DNA from: Streptomonospora wellingtoniae
Lineage (GTDB): Bacteria > Actinomycetota > Actinomycetes > Streptosporangiales > Streptosporangiaceae
Reading direction: 5' to 3'
NCBI RefSeq assembly: GCF_031845375.1
Contig: NZ_JAVREK010000022.1
Span: 55,242-119,241, forward strand
DNA length: 64,000 nucleotides
The notes below the pieces were generated by a model. It made no database searches. It saw only the letters and a list, made by a program, of their open reading frames with translations, and was not told the DNA's origin. The translations under genes were made by a program, and so were the position numbers. Positions 25,837 to 34,936 of the stretch are shown in pieces (the stretch's first letter is position 1; the number at the start of each line of letters is the position of its first letter).

Positions 25837-28496
25837 CGATCAAGCTCCCGCAGTACGTGGTCTACCACTTCATCCAAGTTGGAGAGGTCCTCCCTGACCT
25901 CGAAGCCAGGGCGACTCAACCCTATGTCATCCATAGATGCGAAGATATTCGGCCCGTGATCAGCCAGCGCGAGATCATGCGCACCAAAGTGGCGAGGACT
26001 CGCATTCGGGCGCCCAATATTATCGTAATAATCGGGGTGCGTCGAGCGGTACCGATAGCCGTGCTCCATATAGGCACTCTCTGTTCCCTCATGCATAAGA
26101 AGCCGCCGGAATGCTTCGGCATCTTTGGGATCGGAATCCAACGTTCCGTTGGCTGCAGCCTTCCACTGGCGACCGATATCAATTAGCGGACTAAACTTGG
26201 CTACCTTGTGGGAGTTCGGATCGGTGGCAATGACATGCTCCCGATAGAAGAGATGCTGTTTAACACGGTCGAGGAGATCTCTAGGGTACCCCGTATTTTG
26301 GGCGATCGCTTCAGTGTCCCCCTCCCATTCTTGGATCTCATGATAGTCAATCAACGCTTTCCTGGAATCCGGTGGCTCCGCGTAAACATTCCCCTTGTCA
26401 TCGTAGAAGTATCCTTCGGCGTCGACAAATGTTCGAATACCCTTGATCGGCCGCCCCTGATAATCCTCTCCCATAAAGCGTTCGTCGCCCCGCGGCATGA
26501 GAGTGTCCTCCAGCGGAGGATCGTCCAGTGGTTCCGGCGCGTTGTCGTGCCCCCGGATCGAGATATCGTCGCCTGCCCCTTCCGGGACCGGGTCCGGACG
26601 GGTCCCCTCGCTACCACCGAGACGCGGCCGCGAATGAAGGCCCGCATCCTCGGAGGGGTTTCCATCGGCGACCTCCACCTCGGCGGGAGTTGCGTCTCCC
26701 TCGGGTCCGTCACCGCCCTCGCCCGGCTCGTGGTGGCGCAACTCCATTCCGTCGGGCGTGACCGGCACCCGTGAACCCTCGTCGGGGCTCTCCGGGCCAC
26801 CGCGGGCGCCGTCGCCTTCCGCGTTCTCCAGGGCCTCGATGCTCCACGGGTCGTCGCCGTCGAGTTCGGCCATACGGCCGTCGTCGACCGCGTCCATGTC
26901 GTCGCCGAGATCCTCGTTGCGCCGCGCCACCTGGGCGAACTCGTCGTCGACCTCCTCCGTCGTGGGGTCGAGGCGCGACGGGTCCTGCTGCTCGGTCGGC
27001 TGCTCGGCGCCGGCGGGGCGCTGCGCTTCCGGTGGCTCCTGCTGCTCCGGCGCCGACGACGAGGGCCGGTCCCCCTCCTGCGCGTCCGGCTCCGCGGGGC
27101 GCTCCGGCTCCGGCTCCGGCTCCGGCGCATCGGGCCGCTCCGATGCCGGATCCGATCCGTAATCCGGTGCGGGGTCGGGCTGCGGGGTCCAGCGCGGCGA
27201 CGACGGGCGCTGGGCGTTCTCCAGCCCTTCCAGCGACTCGTTCATGTCGCCGATGCGGGAGAGGCCCAGGTCGCCGTCGGGACCGATCTCCGGTGAGGGC
27301 TCCGGGCTCCCGCCGGACCCGTCCGAATTCAGTCCCGGCACGCGGCCGTCGCCGTGCTGCCTGGAGCCGCCCGCGTCGGCATCGGCGTCGGCATGGACGT
27401 GCGGACCTCCGCCCGAGTCGAACGACCCGCCGCCGCGCCCCGCACCGCCGAGGATCTTCGCGACGCGCGAGAGAGTCATCGGCACACCGGCGACGGCGCC
27501 CACGCCGGTCATGCTCAGCGCCACGCCGCCGGCCACGTGGCTGGCGTTGGTGTAGAGCGTCCCGAACGCGTAGCCCGGCCGCTCGCCCAACTCCGTCCAC
27601 GGGAAGATCCCGTGCGCCGTGCTCTTCCAGGCCTCCGCGGCCACCCCGAGGCGGCGGCCGTCCCGGGTCCAAGTGCCGGCCTGCGGGTTCCAGACGCCGA
27701 TCAGGGCGCCGGTTCCGGCGGCGGCGTCGGTCCAGTAGGAGGCGGCGTTATCGCCCCAGCCGCCGGTGAACCACCCCTGGTCGCCGTGCGCGCCGACCAT
27801 GCCGCCCGCGTCCTCGACCGCGCCCAATGTCACGTCGGCGCCCGCATACCCCCAGTCCGTCCAGAAGTAGTGGTCCGATCCCTGCGGATTCCCCCACGGA
27901 GTCGGGCCGTCCGTGAGCGCCTCCGACGTGCCGTAGACCTCCTGGTTGCGGCCCGGCTCGGTGCCGCCTTGCGGGTCCGCACCGATGAAGGTGGTGCCGC
28001 CCTTGAACAGGCCGGTGATCTTGTTGGCGCACTCGCGCTCGGCCTCCTGGTACTGGTGCGTCCACGTGGCGACCCGGTCGAGCAGGGCGTTGTGTTCGGC
28101 GACCTTGTCGCTGGGGCGGCCGAGGATGTCGCCGTCGTCCCAGGAGTCGTCGCCCTCGACTGAGTCGACGAAGTTCTGCGCGTCCTGCTTGGCGACTTCG
28201 AGTTTCGCCTTCAGGTCGCGGGCCGTCTCTGCGAAGGTCTCCAGTGCCGTGGCGACCTCTCCCAGGTCGCCGTCGACCTCGTCGCCCTTCTCGGCGACCG
28301 GGTCGACCACGGACAGCAGCGTGTCGTCCTCCGGCGCGGTGTAGCAGGACTCCAGCCCTGCCCACGAGCCCTTGATGTCCTGGCCGGTCTGGGCGATCTT
28401 GCCGCCCTGCTTGCGGATGTCGGAGGCGGCTGTCTCCAGAGCCTCGGGGTCGACCTCGGGAATCGAGATGCTGGACGGGTCGATCAGGTCGGTCAC
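25833..28496 (-). CDS. T7SS polymorphic effector, WXG N-terminus, novel C-terminal toxin domain
   Basis: An 887-aa modular protein. Residues 1-155 are a WXG100-like helical hairpin with WAG at 45-47 and a YQEAE (YxxxE) export signal at 149-153. Residues about 190-400 include Gly/Trp-rich and hydrophobic segments (ALSMTGVGAVAGVPMTLSRV). Residues about 400-690 are a Pro/Glu/Gly-rich disordered linker. Residues about 710-887 form a compact domain with IQEWEGDTEAIAQNTGY, LLDRVKQHLFYREHVIATDP, FSPLIDIGRQWKAA and LLMHEGTESAYMEHGYRYRS. Such charged His/Glu patterns are common in polymorphic toxin tips, but I do not recognise the activity. The C-terminal third is AT-rich compared with the rest. The N-terminus is homologous to the ADP-ribosyltransferase effector at 42375. 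Confidence 0.8.
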   Translation of the reverse strand: MTDLIDPSSISIPEVDPEALETAASDIRKQGGKIAQTGQDIKGSWAGLESCYTAPEDDTLLSVVDPVAEKGDEVDGDLGEVATALETFAETARDLKAKLEVAKQDAQNFVDSVEGDDSWDDGDILGRPSDKVAEHNALLDRVATWTHQYQEAERECANKITGLFKGGTTFIGADPQGGTEPGRNQEVYGTSEALTDGPTPWGNPQGSDHYFWTDWGYAGADVTLGAVEDAGGMVGAHGDQGWFTGGWGDNAASYWTDAAAGTGALIGVWNPQAGTWTRDGRRLGVAAEAWKSTAHGIFPWTELGERPGYAFGTLYTNASHVAGGVALSMTGVGAVAGVPMTLSRVAKILGGAGRGGGSFDSGGGPHVHADADADAGGSRQHGDGRVPGLNSDGSGGSPEPSPEIGPDGDLGLSRIGDMNESLEGLENAQRPSSPRWTPQPDPAPDYGSDPASERPDAPEPEPEPERPAEPDAQEGDRPSSSAPEQQEPPEAQRPAGAEQPTEQQDPSRLDPTTEEVDDEFAQVARRNEDLGDDMDAVDDGRMAELDGDDPWSIEALENAEGDGARGGPESPDEGSRVPVTPDGMELRHHEPGEGGDGPEGDATPAEVEVADGNPSEDAGLHSRPRLGGSEGTRPDPVPEGAGDDISIRGHDNAPEPLDDPPLEDTLMPRGDERFMGEDYQGRPIKGIRTFVDAEGYFYDDKGNVYAEPPDSRKALIDYHEIQEWEGDTEAIAQNTGYPRDLLDRVKQHLFYREHVIATDPNSHKVAKFSPLIDIGRQWKAAANGTLDSDPKDAEAFRRLLMHEGTESAYMEHGYRYRSTHPDYYDNIGRPNASPRHFGAHDLALADHGPNIFASMDDIGLSRPGFEVREDLSNLDEVVDHVLRELDR

Positions 28497-28588
28497 TCGG
28501 CTGTCCTCGCGGGGGCTTCGGGGACGGGGTGCGCGCCGGCGCGGGGGCGCCGCCGGGCGCGGGGCATGTCGGGGCGGGTGTCAGCCGG

Positions 28589-28924
28589 TCAGGGGTCCTC
28601 GACGGTTCCCGCGTTGGACTGGGCTTCGGCGGCCATGTCCAGGTTCCCGTTGACGTAGTGCATGGCGGCGTCACCGGCGCCTTTCACCGCACTGGATCCC
28701 AGGCCGACCATGTCTTTGACCAGGCCGAAGCAGTGCGTGGAGAACTCCTGCAGCGCCGTGCCGATGGGGGCGCTCTTCGCCGCGGCGCCGGCGTCGTCGA
28801 GCGCGGTTCCCAGCGACTTCGAGTGCAGGCTCAATCCTTCGGTCTGCTCCTCGTCACCGATGTGGCCGGCCACCGTGGTGAGCACACCGGATATCTCCTC
28901 CGGTTTCAGATCCCATCCCGGCAC
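28589..28924 (-). CDS. DUF6507-like small T7SS-associated helical protein
   Basis: A 111-aa helical protein. The start PGWDLKPEEISGVLTTVAGH and end GNLDMAAEAQSNAGTVEDP align closely with the 113-aa product at 47211-47552 (GWDIQAPEVSGVMQTVGGHV, and GNLTMASDAQSNAGSIEELG). Both resemble WXG100/ESX-like two-helix proteins in length and helix content. GTG start with GGGAG about 10 nt upstream. It is first in the effector operon, 92 bp before the 887-aa effector, and so is likely a chaperone or co-secreted partner (inference). Confidence 0.75.
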   Translation of the reverse strand: MPGWDLKPEEISGVLTTVAGHIGDEEQTEGLSLHSKSLGTALDDAGAAAKSAPIGTALQEFSTHCFGLVKDMVGLGSSAVKGAGDAAMHYVNGNLDMAAEAQSNAGTVEDP

Positions 28925-29321
28925 GTCAGCACCACTCCCTTCGTGTCGCCGCCCGTGCACGGCCGACCGGCACGGCGCGGGGGGCACCGCGGCGGCCGGA
29001 CCGGCGCCGTCTACTCGTAAGGCGGGCGCGTCCGGCGGGGCGGGGCACATGGGGCACTGCACCGTATGTCCGAGTCGCCGCCGGTTCACGACTTTCCTCC
29101 GTAACCGAATCATGCCGCACCGTCAGCGAACGGGGCGAACGGGTTCCGATGCCCACGGAGGCGGGGCAGAACGGCGAACGCGCAGGTCCCGGCTGGAGGC
29201 GACCGAGTTTCGGGCTGCGATCTCCGCATGTCAAGTGATGTCCATTACTGTCCGAAACCGGACAGGCCTCGCCCGGTGATCGCTGCCCGCCGCTGCGCCC
29301 ATGGCCGCAGGGCCACGCCGC
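28925..29321. other. Intergenic region with small hairpin
   Basis: 397 bp without a gene. It should contain the promoter of the effector operon (minus). A perfect 7-bp hairpin CTGTCCG-AAAC-CGGACAG at 29248-29265, 57 bp past the GlxA-like gene stop, is a possible weak terminator or operator. No convincing coding frame is present. Confidence 0.4.
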
Positions 29322-30260
29322 TCAGCCGAAGCTGCGCCGATAGGTGTGCGGGCTGACACCGGTCGTCCGCTTGAAGCGGTCGCGAAAGGCCGTCGGGGAG
29401 CCGAAGCCGACCTGGCCGCCGATGCGCTCGACGGAGTGCCGCGTGGTCTCCAGCAGGTGCTGGGCCTGGCGGATGCGGGCGCGGTGCAGCCACTGCAGCG
29501 GGGTGGTGCCGGTCTGCTCGCGGAAGCGGCGGATCAGCGTCCGGGTGCTGGTTCCGGCGCGGGCGGCGATGTCGGCCAGAGTCAGGTCGGCGGCCAGGTT
29601 CTCCTGCAGCCAGGCGAGCAGCGGTTCGAGGGCCGACCCCTGGGGAGCGGGCGCGTGGTCGTGCACGATGAACTGCGACTGCCCGCCCTCGCGCTCCAGA
29701 GGCATGACGGACAGCCGCGCGGCGTCGGCCGCGACCGCCGAGCCGTAGTCGCGGCGGATCATGTGCAGGCACAGGTCGAGACCGGCCGCGGCGCCGGCCG
29801 AGGTCAGGATCTGCCCGTTGTCGACGTAGAGGACGCCGGGGTCGACGTCGATGTCGGGGTGAGCGGCTGCCAGGGCGTCGGCCGCTGCCCAATGGGTGGT
29901 GGCGCGCAGGCCGCCGAGGAGGCCGCTCGCCGCCAGGGGGAAGGTGCCCGAACAGATGGAGGCGATACGCGTACCCTGTGCGGCCGCCGCCCGCAGCGCG
30001 TCGCGCACCGCGGACGGCAGGGGGGTGGCGGGTGCGGCGGTCCCGGGCACGATGACCGTGTCGGCGCCTTCGAGCCCGTCCAGCCCCCAGGGTGCGCGCA
30101 GGGTGAAGGCACCCGCGTCGACCTCCGGCCGCTCGGCGCACACGCGGATCTGATAGCCGGGCCGCCCGTCGGGGAGCCGGGTACGGGTGAACGTCTCGAT
30201 CGGCGTGGCCAGGTCGAACGGGATCACTCGGTCCAGCGCGAGAACGGCGACAGTGTGCAT
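29322..30260 (-). CDS. GlxA-family transcriptional regulator (DJ-1 domain + AraC HTH)
   Basis: A 312-aa regulator. Residues 1-175 are a DJ-1/PfpI-like domain (ADTVIVPGTAAPATP, then RIASICSGTFPLAASGLLGG with the nucleophile-elbow-like Cys). Residues about 215-312 are the AraC HTH pair (LADIAARAGTSTRTLIRRFR, IRQAQHLLETTRHSVERIGG, FRDRFKRTTGVSPHTYRR). The ATG at 30260 begins the DJ-1 strand MHTVAVLALDRV. It is divergent from a second DJ-1 gene at 30469, whose operon it probably regulates (inference). Confidence 0.9.
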   Translation of the reverse strand: MHTVAVLALDRVIPFDLATPIETFTRTRLPDGRPGYQIRVCAERPEVDAGAFTLRAPWGLDGLEGADTVIVPGTAAPATPLPSAVRDALRAAAAQGTRIASICSGTFPLAASGLLGGLRATTHWAAADALAAAHPDIDVDPGVLYVDNGQILTSAGAAAGLDLCLHMIRRDYGSAVAADAARLSVMPLEREGGQSQFIVHDHAPAPQGSALEPLLAWLQENLAADLTLADIAARAGTSTRTLIRRFREQTGTTPLQWLHRARIRQAQHLLETTRHSVERIGGQVGFGSPTAFRDRFKRTTGVSPHTYRRSFG

Positions 30261-30468
30261 GGCAAGAAGATACTCGGACACCGGGGCTCTCTGATCGGAC
30301 ATGCGGCGCTGAGGTGATCTTCCGACCAGTTCACAGCACATAAGACGCTTCTGGCGTTATTCCGTTGGAACCTGTCGTTCGCGCCACTGTGTGGCGGCTG
30401 CGCCGACCGCTAGCGTCAGTCGCGACATCGGCTCAGGCCGCACCCGCAGCATGCGAGGGACCCGGTTC

Positions 30469-31206
30469 ATGCACACCCAGATCGTCCTCTTCGACGGCTT
30501 CGACCCACTCGACGTCATCGCCCCGTTCGAGGTGTTCCAAGCAGGCGGCACCGCCTCGGGCGGCCGAGTGAGCGTCGAGCTGGTCAGCGCCGAAGGGCCG
30601 CGCGAGGTGGTCGGCGGTTCCGGGGCCCTGGCGCTGCGCGCCGCGGCGGCGCTCGACCCCGCCCGCCCCGGACTGGTTCTGGTGCCGGGTGCCGCCGGGC
30701 GCGTCGGAGAGCCGGGCGAGGTCCCCGACGCCGACCCCCTCCCCGCCTCCGCCCTCCGCTCGGACGCGGCGGAGCGGCGTCAGGAGGGGCGCCGGGACGC
30801 GCCTCGGGACGAGCCCGTCCCGGCGCTGCTGGCCCGCACGCTGGCCACGGAGCTACCCGACATGCTCGCCGAGGCAATGCGGAATCCGCGGGTGACCGTC
30901 TGCGGTGTGTGCGGCGGCTCGCTCATCCCGGCGATGGCCGGGCTGCTGGAAGGACGCCACGCCACCACCCACCACCTGGGCCTGGACATGCTCGACGCCA
31001 CAGGCGCCCACGCGGTGCCGGCCCGCGTCGTGGACGACGGCGACCTGGTGACCGGCGGCGGCGTCACCTCCGGCCTCGACCTGGCCCTGTACATGCTGGA
31101 GCGCGAGGTCGGCCCGCAGATCGCGCACGCCGTCGAGGACCTCTTCGAGCACGAGCGCCGCGGCACCGTGTGGCGGGACCGGGGCCCGTCCCCCGCCGCC
31201 CTCTGA
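30469..31206 (+). CDS. DJ-1/PfpI family protein (isonitrile hydratase/InhA-like)
   Basis: A 245-aa DJ-1/PfpI-fold protein. MHTQIVLFDGFDPLDVIAPF at the start, VTVCGVCGGSLIPAMAGLLE with the nucleophile Cys, and the HATTHHLGLDMLDATGAH segment are classic for the family, as is GGGVTSGLDLALYMLEREVG. An unusual hydrophilic insertion sits at about residues 80-120 (LRSDAAERRQEGRRD), giving a longer protein than the typical 200-230. ATG at 30469 with GAGGGA upstream. It is first gene of a four-gene plus-strand cluster and divergent from the GlxA-like regulator. Confidence 0.85.
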   Translation: MHTQIVLFDGFDPLDVIAPFEVFQAGGTASGGRVSVELVSAEGPREVVGGSGALALRAAAALDPARPGLVLVPGAAGRVGEPGEVPDADPLPASALRSDAAERRQEGRRDAPRDEPVPALLARTLATELPDMLAEAMRNPRVTVCGVCGGSLIPAMAGLLEGRHATTHHLGLDMLDATGAHAVPARVVDDGDLVTGGGVTSGLDLALYMLEREVGPQIAHAVEDLFEHERRGTVWRDRGPSPAAL

Positions 31207-31364
31207 CGCCGAGCGCGCCTGCACGCTCCGCGCCCTCGCGCCCGTCCCCTCGCCGTGCGCCCTCTCACCCCGCATGCCGCATACCGCATCCGCCCGCCGC
31301 TACGCGCGGGAGCGCGCCGCTTCGCACCGCGCCGCGCCCGCCCCTTGTCAGAAAGAGCAGCAGC

Positions 31365-31691
31365 ATGCCCGTCGAAGGAACCTGGGACCTGTCCGTCTCC
31401 ACGCCTGTCGGCACGATCCGCGGCGTCCTGGAACTCCGGCGCGCGCACGGCGTCCTGACCGGCGCCGCCCACGGGGCGGGAGAGGAGGTCCCGCTGACCG
31501 ACGTCGTCCTGGACGGCGACCGCCTCACCTGGACGCAGGCCGTCACCAAGCCCGTGCGGCTCAACCTCGCCTTCGCGGCGGAGGTCGACGGCGGCACGCT
31601 GACCGGCACCGCCGCCGGCCGCCTCCCGGCCTCCAAGGTCACCGGGCAGCGCCGCACCGGCCGCGACGGCCACGCCGCCGCGGAGCGCTGA
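31365..31691 (+). CDS. Conserved 108-aa beta-rich protein, unknown
   Basis: A 108-aa protein of alternating strands (GTWDLSVSTPVGTIRGVLEL, EEVPLTDVVLDGDRLTWTQA, LNLAFAAEVDGGTLTGTAAG) that resembles small lipocalin-like/avidin-like barrels found next to DUF2269-type genes. Function is unknown. ATG at 31365 after AGAAAGAG. It lies between the DJ-1 gene and the membrane-protein genes, 5 bp before the next start, so it is probably co-transcribed. Confidence 0.7.
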   Translation: MPVEGTWDLSVSTPVGTIRGVLELRRAHGVLTGAAHGAGEEVPLTDVVLDGDRLTWTQAVTKPVRLNLAFAAEVDGGTLTGTAAGRLPASKVTGQRRTGRDGHAAAER

Positions 31692-31696
31692 CCACC

Positions 31697-32164
31697 ATGA
31701 CGAAGCTCTTCCTGTCCCTGCACGTCGTCGCCGCCGTACTGGCGGTCGGACCGGTCGCCGTCGCCGCGAGCATGTTCCCCGCCGCCCTGCGCCGCGCCTA
31801 CAGCGCGCCGGGCGACGGCGCCGCGGTCGCGGGCCTGCGGATCCTGCACCGCATCTGCCGCGTCTACGCGGCGGTCGGGATCGCGGTCCCCGTCTTCGGC
31901 TTCGCCACGGCGAGCAGCCTCGGCGTGCTCACGAGCCCGTGGCTGGTCGCCTCGATCGTGCTGACGGCGGCGGCCGCCGCCGTCCTGGCCCTTCGGATCC
32001 TGCCCGACCAGGGTGCCGCGCTCGCCGAAGCACAGGTCCGGGAGTCCGCCGCCGCTCCGCGGGCACCGGCCCGCCTGGCCATGCTCACCGGCGTGTTCAA
32101 TCTGCTGTGGGTGATCGTCACCGTGCTGATGATCGTCCGCCCCGGCTCGACCACGAGCGCATGA
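31697..32164 (+). CDS. DUF2269-like membrane protein
   Basis: A 155-aa protein with four predicted membrane helices: LFLSLHVVAAVLAVGPVAVA, VYAAVGIAVPVFGFATASSL, VASIVLTAAAAAVLALRILP and MLTGVFNLLWVIVTVLMIVR. The N-terminal His within the first helix and the HRICRVY segment fit the DUF2269 pattern. Role unknown. Its stop overlaps the next start (ATGA). Confidence 0.7.
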   Translation: MTKLFLSLHVVAAVLAVGPVAVAASMFPAALRRAYSAPGDGAAVAGLRILHRICRVYAAVGIAVPVFGFATASSLGVLTSPWLVASIVLTAAAAAVLALRILPDQGAALAEAQVRESAAAPRAPARLAMLTGVFNLLWVIVTVLMIVRPGSTTSA

Positions 32165-32424
32165 CCGTGCGTCCGGGCCGTCTGCGCATCGCGGCGCACG
32201 CCGAACTCGTCTCGCTGGTCGCGATGCTGGCCAACCTGGCGACCGTCCACCTCGAAGCGGTGTCCGCGGTACTGGGCCCCGCCCACGGCTGCGCCTACCT
32301 GTTCGTGGTCGCCGCAGCCTGGCGTGACAAGCGCGCCGACGCCGCGGCCGGGTTCCTGGCGCTCGTCCCCGGAATCGGCGGCCTGCTCGCCTGGCGGCGG
32401 ATCGCCCGCGAACGGACCTGTTGA
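32161..32424 (+). CDS. Small DUF3817-like membrane protein
   Basis: An 87-aa membrane protein: LRIAAHAELVSLVAMLANLA, ATVHLEAVSAVLGPAHGCAY, then a basic loop WRDKRADAA and a final helix FLALVPGIGGLLAWRRIARE. The E-x-H and G-P-x-H-G-x-x-Y pattern matches DUF3817 membrane proteins. Its ATG overlaps the upstream stop by 4 bp, indicating translational coupling in the 30469-32424 operon. Confidence 0.7.
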   Translation: MTVRPGRLRIAAHAELVSLVAMLANLATVHLEAVSAVLGPAHGCAYLFVVAAAWRDKRADAAAGFLALVPGIGGLLAWRRIARERTC

Positions 32425-32471
32425 CGCCGCGGCCGCGGGGACGGCCGGGACGGCCGCGACCGCGGGCCGCC

Positions 32472-33497
32472 TCAGTCGGCGAAGGAGGCCCGCACCGCCG
32501 CCCTCAGATCGAACAGGCCGGTCCTCCGGCGGCCGTGGTGGACGGCGTTGGTGAGCAGGCCGACGTAGCGGCCGGTGGCGGGGTGCAGGAACAGGCTGAC
32601 CCCCGTGTACCCGTGGTGGTAGACCAGTCCGTCATCGGTGACCAGCCATGCCAGGCCGCGGGAGAAGTGCTCGTCCGCCGGCACCTGCGGACGCCAGCTC
32701 TGGCGGAGGTACTCGGAGAACGCGTCCCGGCGCCCCCGCGAGCGGTCGTGCACCCGCAGCAGGTCGCGGGCGAACACGCCCAGGTCGATGGCGGTGGTGA
32801 AGACTCCGGCGTGGCCGCCGACGCCGCCCATCAGCGCGGCGGCCTCATCGTGCACGACGCCCCAGGTCGGAGCCGTGCCGGGGATACGGCGCTCGGTGGG
32901 CGCCACCGCCGGTGAGCGCGGCAGCGGGCCGTAGGTGGTCGAGGGCATGCCGGCCACCGACCACAGCTCGCCCGCCAGCCGGTCCAACGGGTCGCCCAGC
33001 AGCCGTTCCAGCAGCAGCCCGAGCAGGATGAACCCGCGGTCGATGTAGCGGTAGCCCTCCTCGTCCAGCGGCTCGGCGAGGATCGCCTCGGCGAGGTCCT
33101 CCTCGGTGCCGACGTAGCGCTCCAGCCAGGTGACCGGGTTCAGCCGCGAGGTGTGGGTGAGGATCTGGCGCGCGGTGACCCGCCCTCCCGGGTACGGGCC
33201 GCCGGAGAAGTAGGCGCCCAGCGGCGCGTCGAGCCCGACGAGCCCTTCGGCCACCACGCGCCCCATCAGCGGCCAGGTGGCCATGACCTTGGTCAGGCTC
33301 GCGACGTCGTAGCGGACGTCGGGCGCCGCGGGGTGGTCGCCGACGGTCTCGCCGATCCCGCCGACGGAGACGAACTCCCACATGCTGTCGGTTCCGACCA
33401 CGGCGGTTCCGCCCGGAAGCCACCCGGCGTCCACCATCACTTTCAGGACGCCGCGGATCTCCGCCCCGGTCTCTGCGAGCCAATCGCCGTCCAGCAC
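32472..33497 (-). CDS. Beta-lactamase-fold serine hydrolase
   Basis: A 341-aa class C/DD-peptidase-like hydrolase. The SxxK motif is ASLTKV (nucleophile Ser, about residue 67), the second motif position is YRYIDRGF (YxD in place of YxN), and the third is HHGYTG (HxG). The segments WPLMGRVVAEGLVGLDAPLG and ARQILTHTSRLNPVTW are typical. Such proteins are esterases or penicillin-binding-like enzymes; the substrate is unknown. There is no signal peptide with the chosen GTG start at 33497, which has a strong GGAGGGG site; the frame is open to 33629. Confidence 0.82.
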   Translation of the reverse strand: MLDGDWLAETGAEIRGVLKVMVDAGWLPGGTAVVGTDSMWEFVSVGGIGETVGDHPAAPDVRYDVASLTKVMATWPLMGRVVAEGLVGLDAPLGAYFSGGPYPGGRVTARQILTHTSRLNPVTWLERYVGTEEDLAEAILAEPLDEEGYRYIDRGFILLGLLLERLLGDPLDRLAGELWSVAGMPSTTYGPLPRSPAVAPTERRIPGTAPTWGVVHDEAAALMGGVGGHAGVFTTAIDLGVFARDLLRVHDRSRGRRDAFSEYLRQSWRPQVPADEHFSRGLAWLVTDDGLVYHHGYTGVSLFLHPATGRYVGLLTNAVHHGRRRTGLFDLRAAVRASFAD

Positions 33498-33857
33498 GCG
33501 CCCCTCCCCTCCGAGCCCTGCCACGCCGGATACCCCGGCGGATACCCAAAGGAGAGCCGATCGTCCCGCCGCGGGTCCAGTGTCCCCACCCGAATGGCGC
33601 GGCACGTCGTGACCGAAACCCGTGCCCATTGACCTGCTCGGAAGTCGATCGGAGGTGAAACGTGCGCCCGGAACCCGGTACCCCGGCCCAGCAGTGCTGT
33701 TCGGGCTCCGATTGCGGTGCCGCGAACCCGAATAGGGGTGCGGGCCGATATTGCGGGGGCTGCAGGGGCGGCAGGGAAAGACGGACCGCGAGAGGCCACA
33801 CGCGCGATCCGCGGCCCATTGCGGCCGACAGGCCCGGCGCCGTAAGCGCTCTGCCCG
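33498..33857. other. Intergenic region, no gene recognised
   Basis: 360 bp upstream of the serine hydrolase and downstream of the 33858 gene. No persuasive coding frame, RNA or long repeat is seen. The AT-richer part (33640-33760) may hold the hydrolase promoter. Confidence 0.35.
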
Positions 33858-34769
33858 CTACCCCTCCCGGTCGCCGCCCGCGCCGGCCCCGCCCCGGGAA
33901 CCCTCGGCCCTGCGGCGGCGCAGCCTCCCGGTCTCCCGCAGGGCCGCCTTCACCTGCGCACGCGCCCGCCGCGGCCGCGGGTCGACGGCCGCCAGCTCTC
34001 CTCCGCGCCACAGATACACGCAACGCGAGCACGGCTCCTCCGCCTTCCCGTGCAGCGCGGCGGCCTCCGCGGCGAACGCGGGCAGGGCCTTCAGCGCCCC
34101 CCGCGAGGCGAGCGGGTAGGCCAGCAGCGTGTCGTAGCGCGGCACCGCCACGAGCGCGGCGTCGCCCTCATCCTCGGCGAGCAGCTCGTCCAGCTCGCTG
34201 AGCAGCACCGTCACATAGGCGCTTCCCGGCTTGGTGACCACGCGCACCTCGCCCCCGGAGGCCAGCGGGCGCGTGAAGTCGACGACGTCGGCCAGCTCGC
34301 GCTCGCGCGTCTGGCGCAGCGCGTAGCCCAGCCGCCGCAGCTGCAGCAGCCCGGCCCGGTGCCGGGTCAGCGGTGCGCCGTATTCGGGGTGCTCCACCAC
34401 CACCAGGGCGTCGAAGTGCTCGCCTGCCGGGGTCCACACCAGTTCGCGGCGCCGCTCCTCGGACATGGCCGGCACCAGCCGGATGCGCAGCAGCTCGCGC
34501 ACATCGCCCAGCAGCTCGATCTCGGCGACGGCCATCGCGGCACGGTCGGCGGTCTCGCGCAGCCAGGAATCGACCACTCCCGGCCACTCCGCCCGCTCGG
34601 CCGTCGCGCAGCGCTCCAGCAGCCCCCAGGTCGACGCGCTCAGCTCGGTCCAACCGAACCCGAGCACCACCGCCGAGGTCTCCCGGTCGAAGCCGGCGCC
34701 GGGCAGCGAGACCGGCAGCAGGCCTTCAAGCAGCGCGTGGACGTCGCCGGCGATCTCCAGCTCGTGCAC
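33858..34769 (-). CDS. Unknown protein divergent from eccC
   Basis: A 303-aa soluble protein I cannot place in a family. Visible segments are LGFGWTELSASTWGLLERCA, AVAEIELLGDVRELLRIRLV, FDALVVVEHPEYGAPLTRHR, and a lone CSRC (CxxC) pair near residue 265, before a long basic tail (RPRRARAQVKAALRETGRLR). The acidic globular part ends at about 270. GTG start at 34769 with GGAGGGAGGGG. It shares a 167-bp divergent promoter region with eccC, so it may be a T7SS accessory protein (inference). Confidence 0.6.
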   Translation of the reverse strand: MHELEIAGDVHALLEGLLPVSLPGAGFDRETSAVVLGFGWTELSASTWGLLERCATAERAEWPGVVDSWLRETADRAAMAVAEIELLGDVRELLRIRLVPAMSEERRRELVWTPAGEHFDALVVVEHPEYGAPLTRHRAGLLQLRRLGYALRQTRERELADVVDFTRPLASGGEVRVVTKPGSAYVTVLLSELDELLAEDEGDAALVAVPRYDTLLAYPLASRGALKALPAFAAEAAALHGKAEEPCSRCVYLWRGGELAAVDPRPRRARAQVKAALRETGRLRRRRAEGSRGGAGAGGDREG

Positions 34770-34936
34770 GAACCGTCCCCTCCCTCCTGCTCCGACGCGC
34801 GGCGCCCTTCCGCGGCTCCCTCCCGTCCGCCTCCGGCGGACCGCGGCCCGCACCTCGGGGCCGCTCGGGATTACCGTATGGGAGGAGCCCACTGCGCCGA
34901 ATAGGATCGTCCCCGTCCAGGCGGAAAGGAGCGCTG

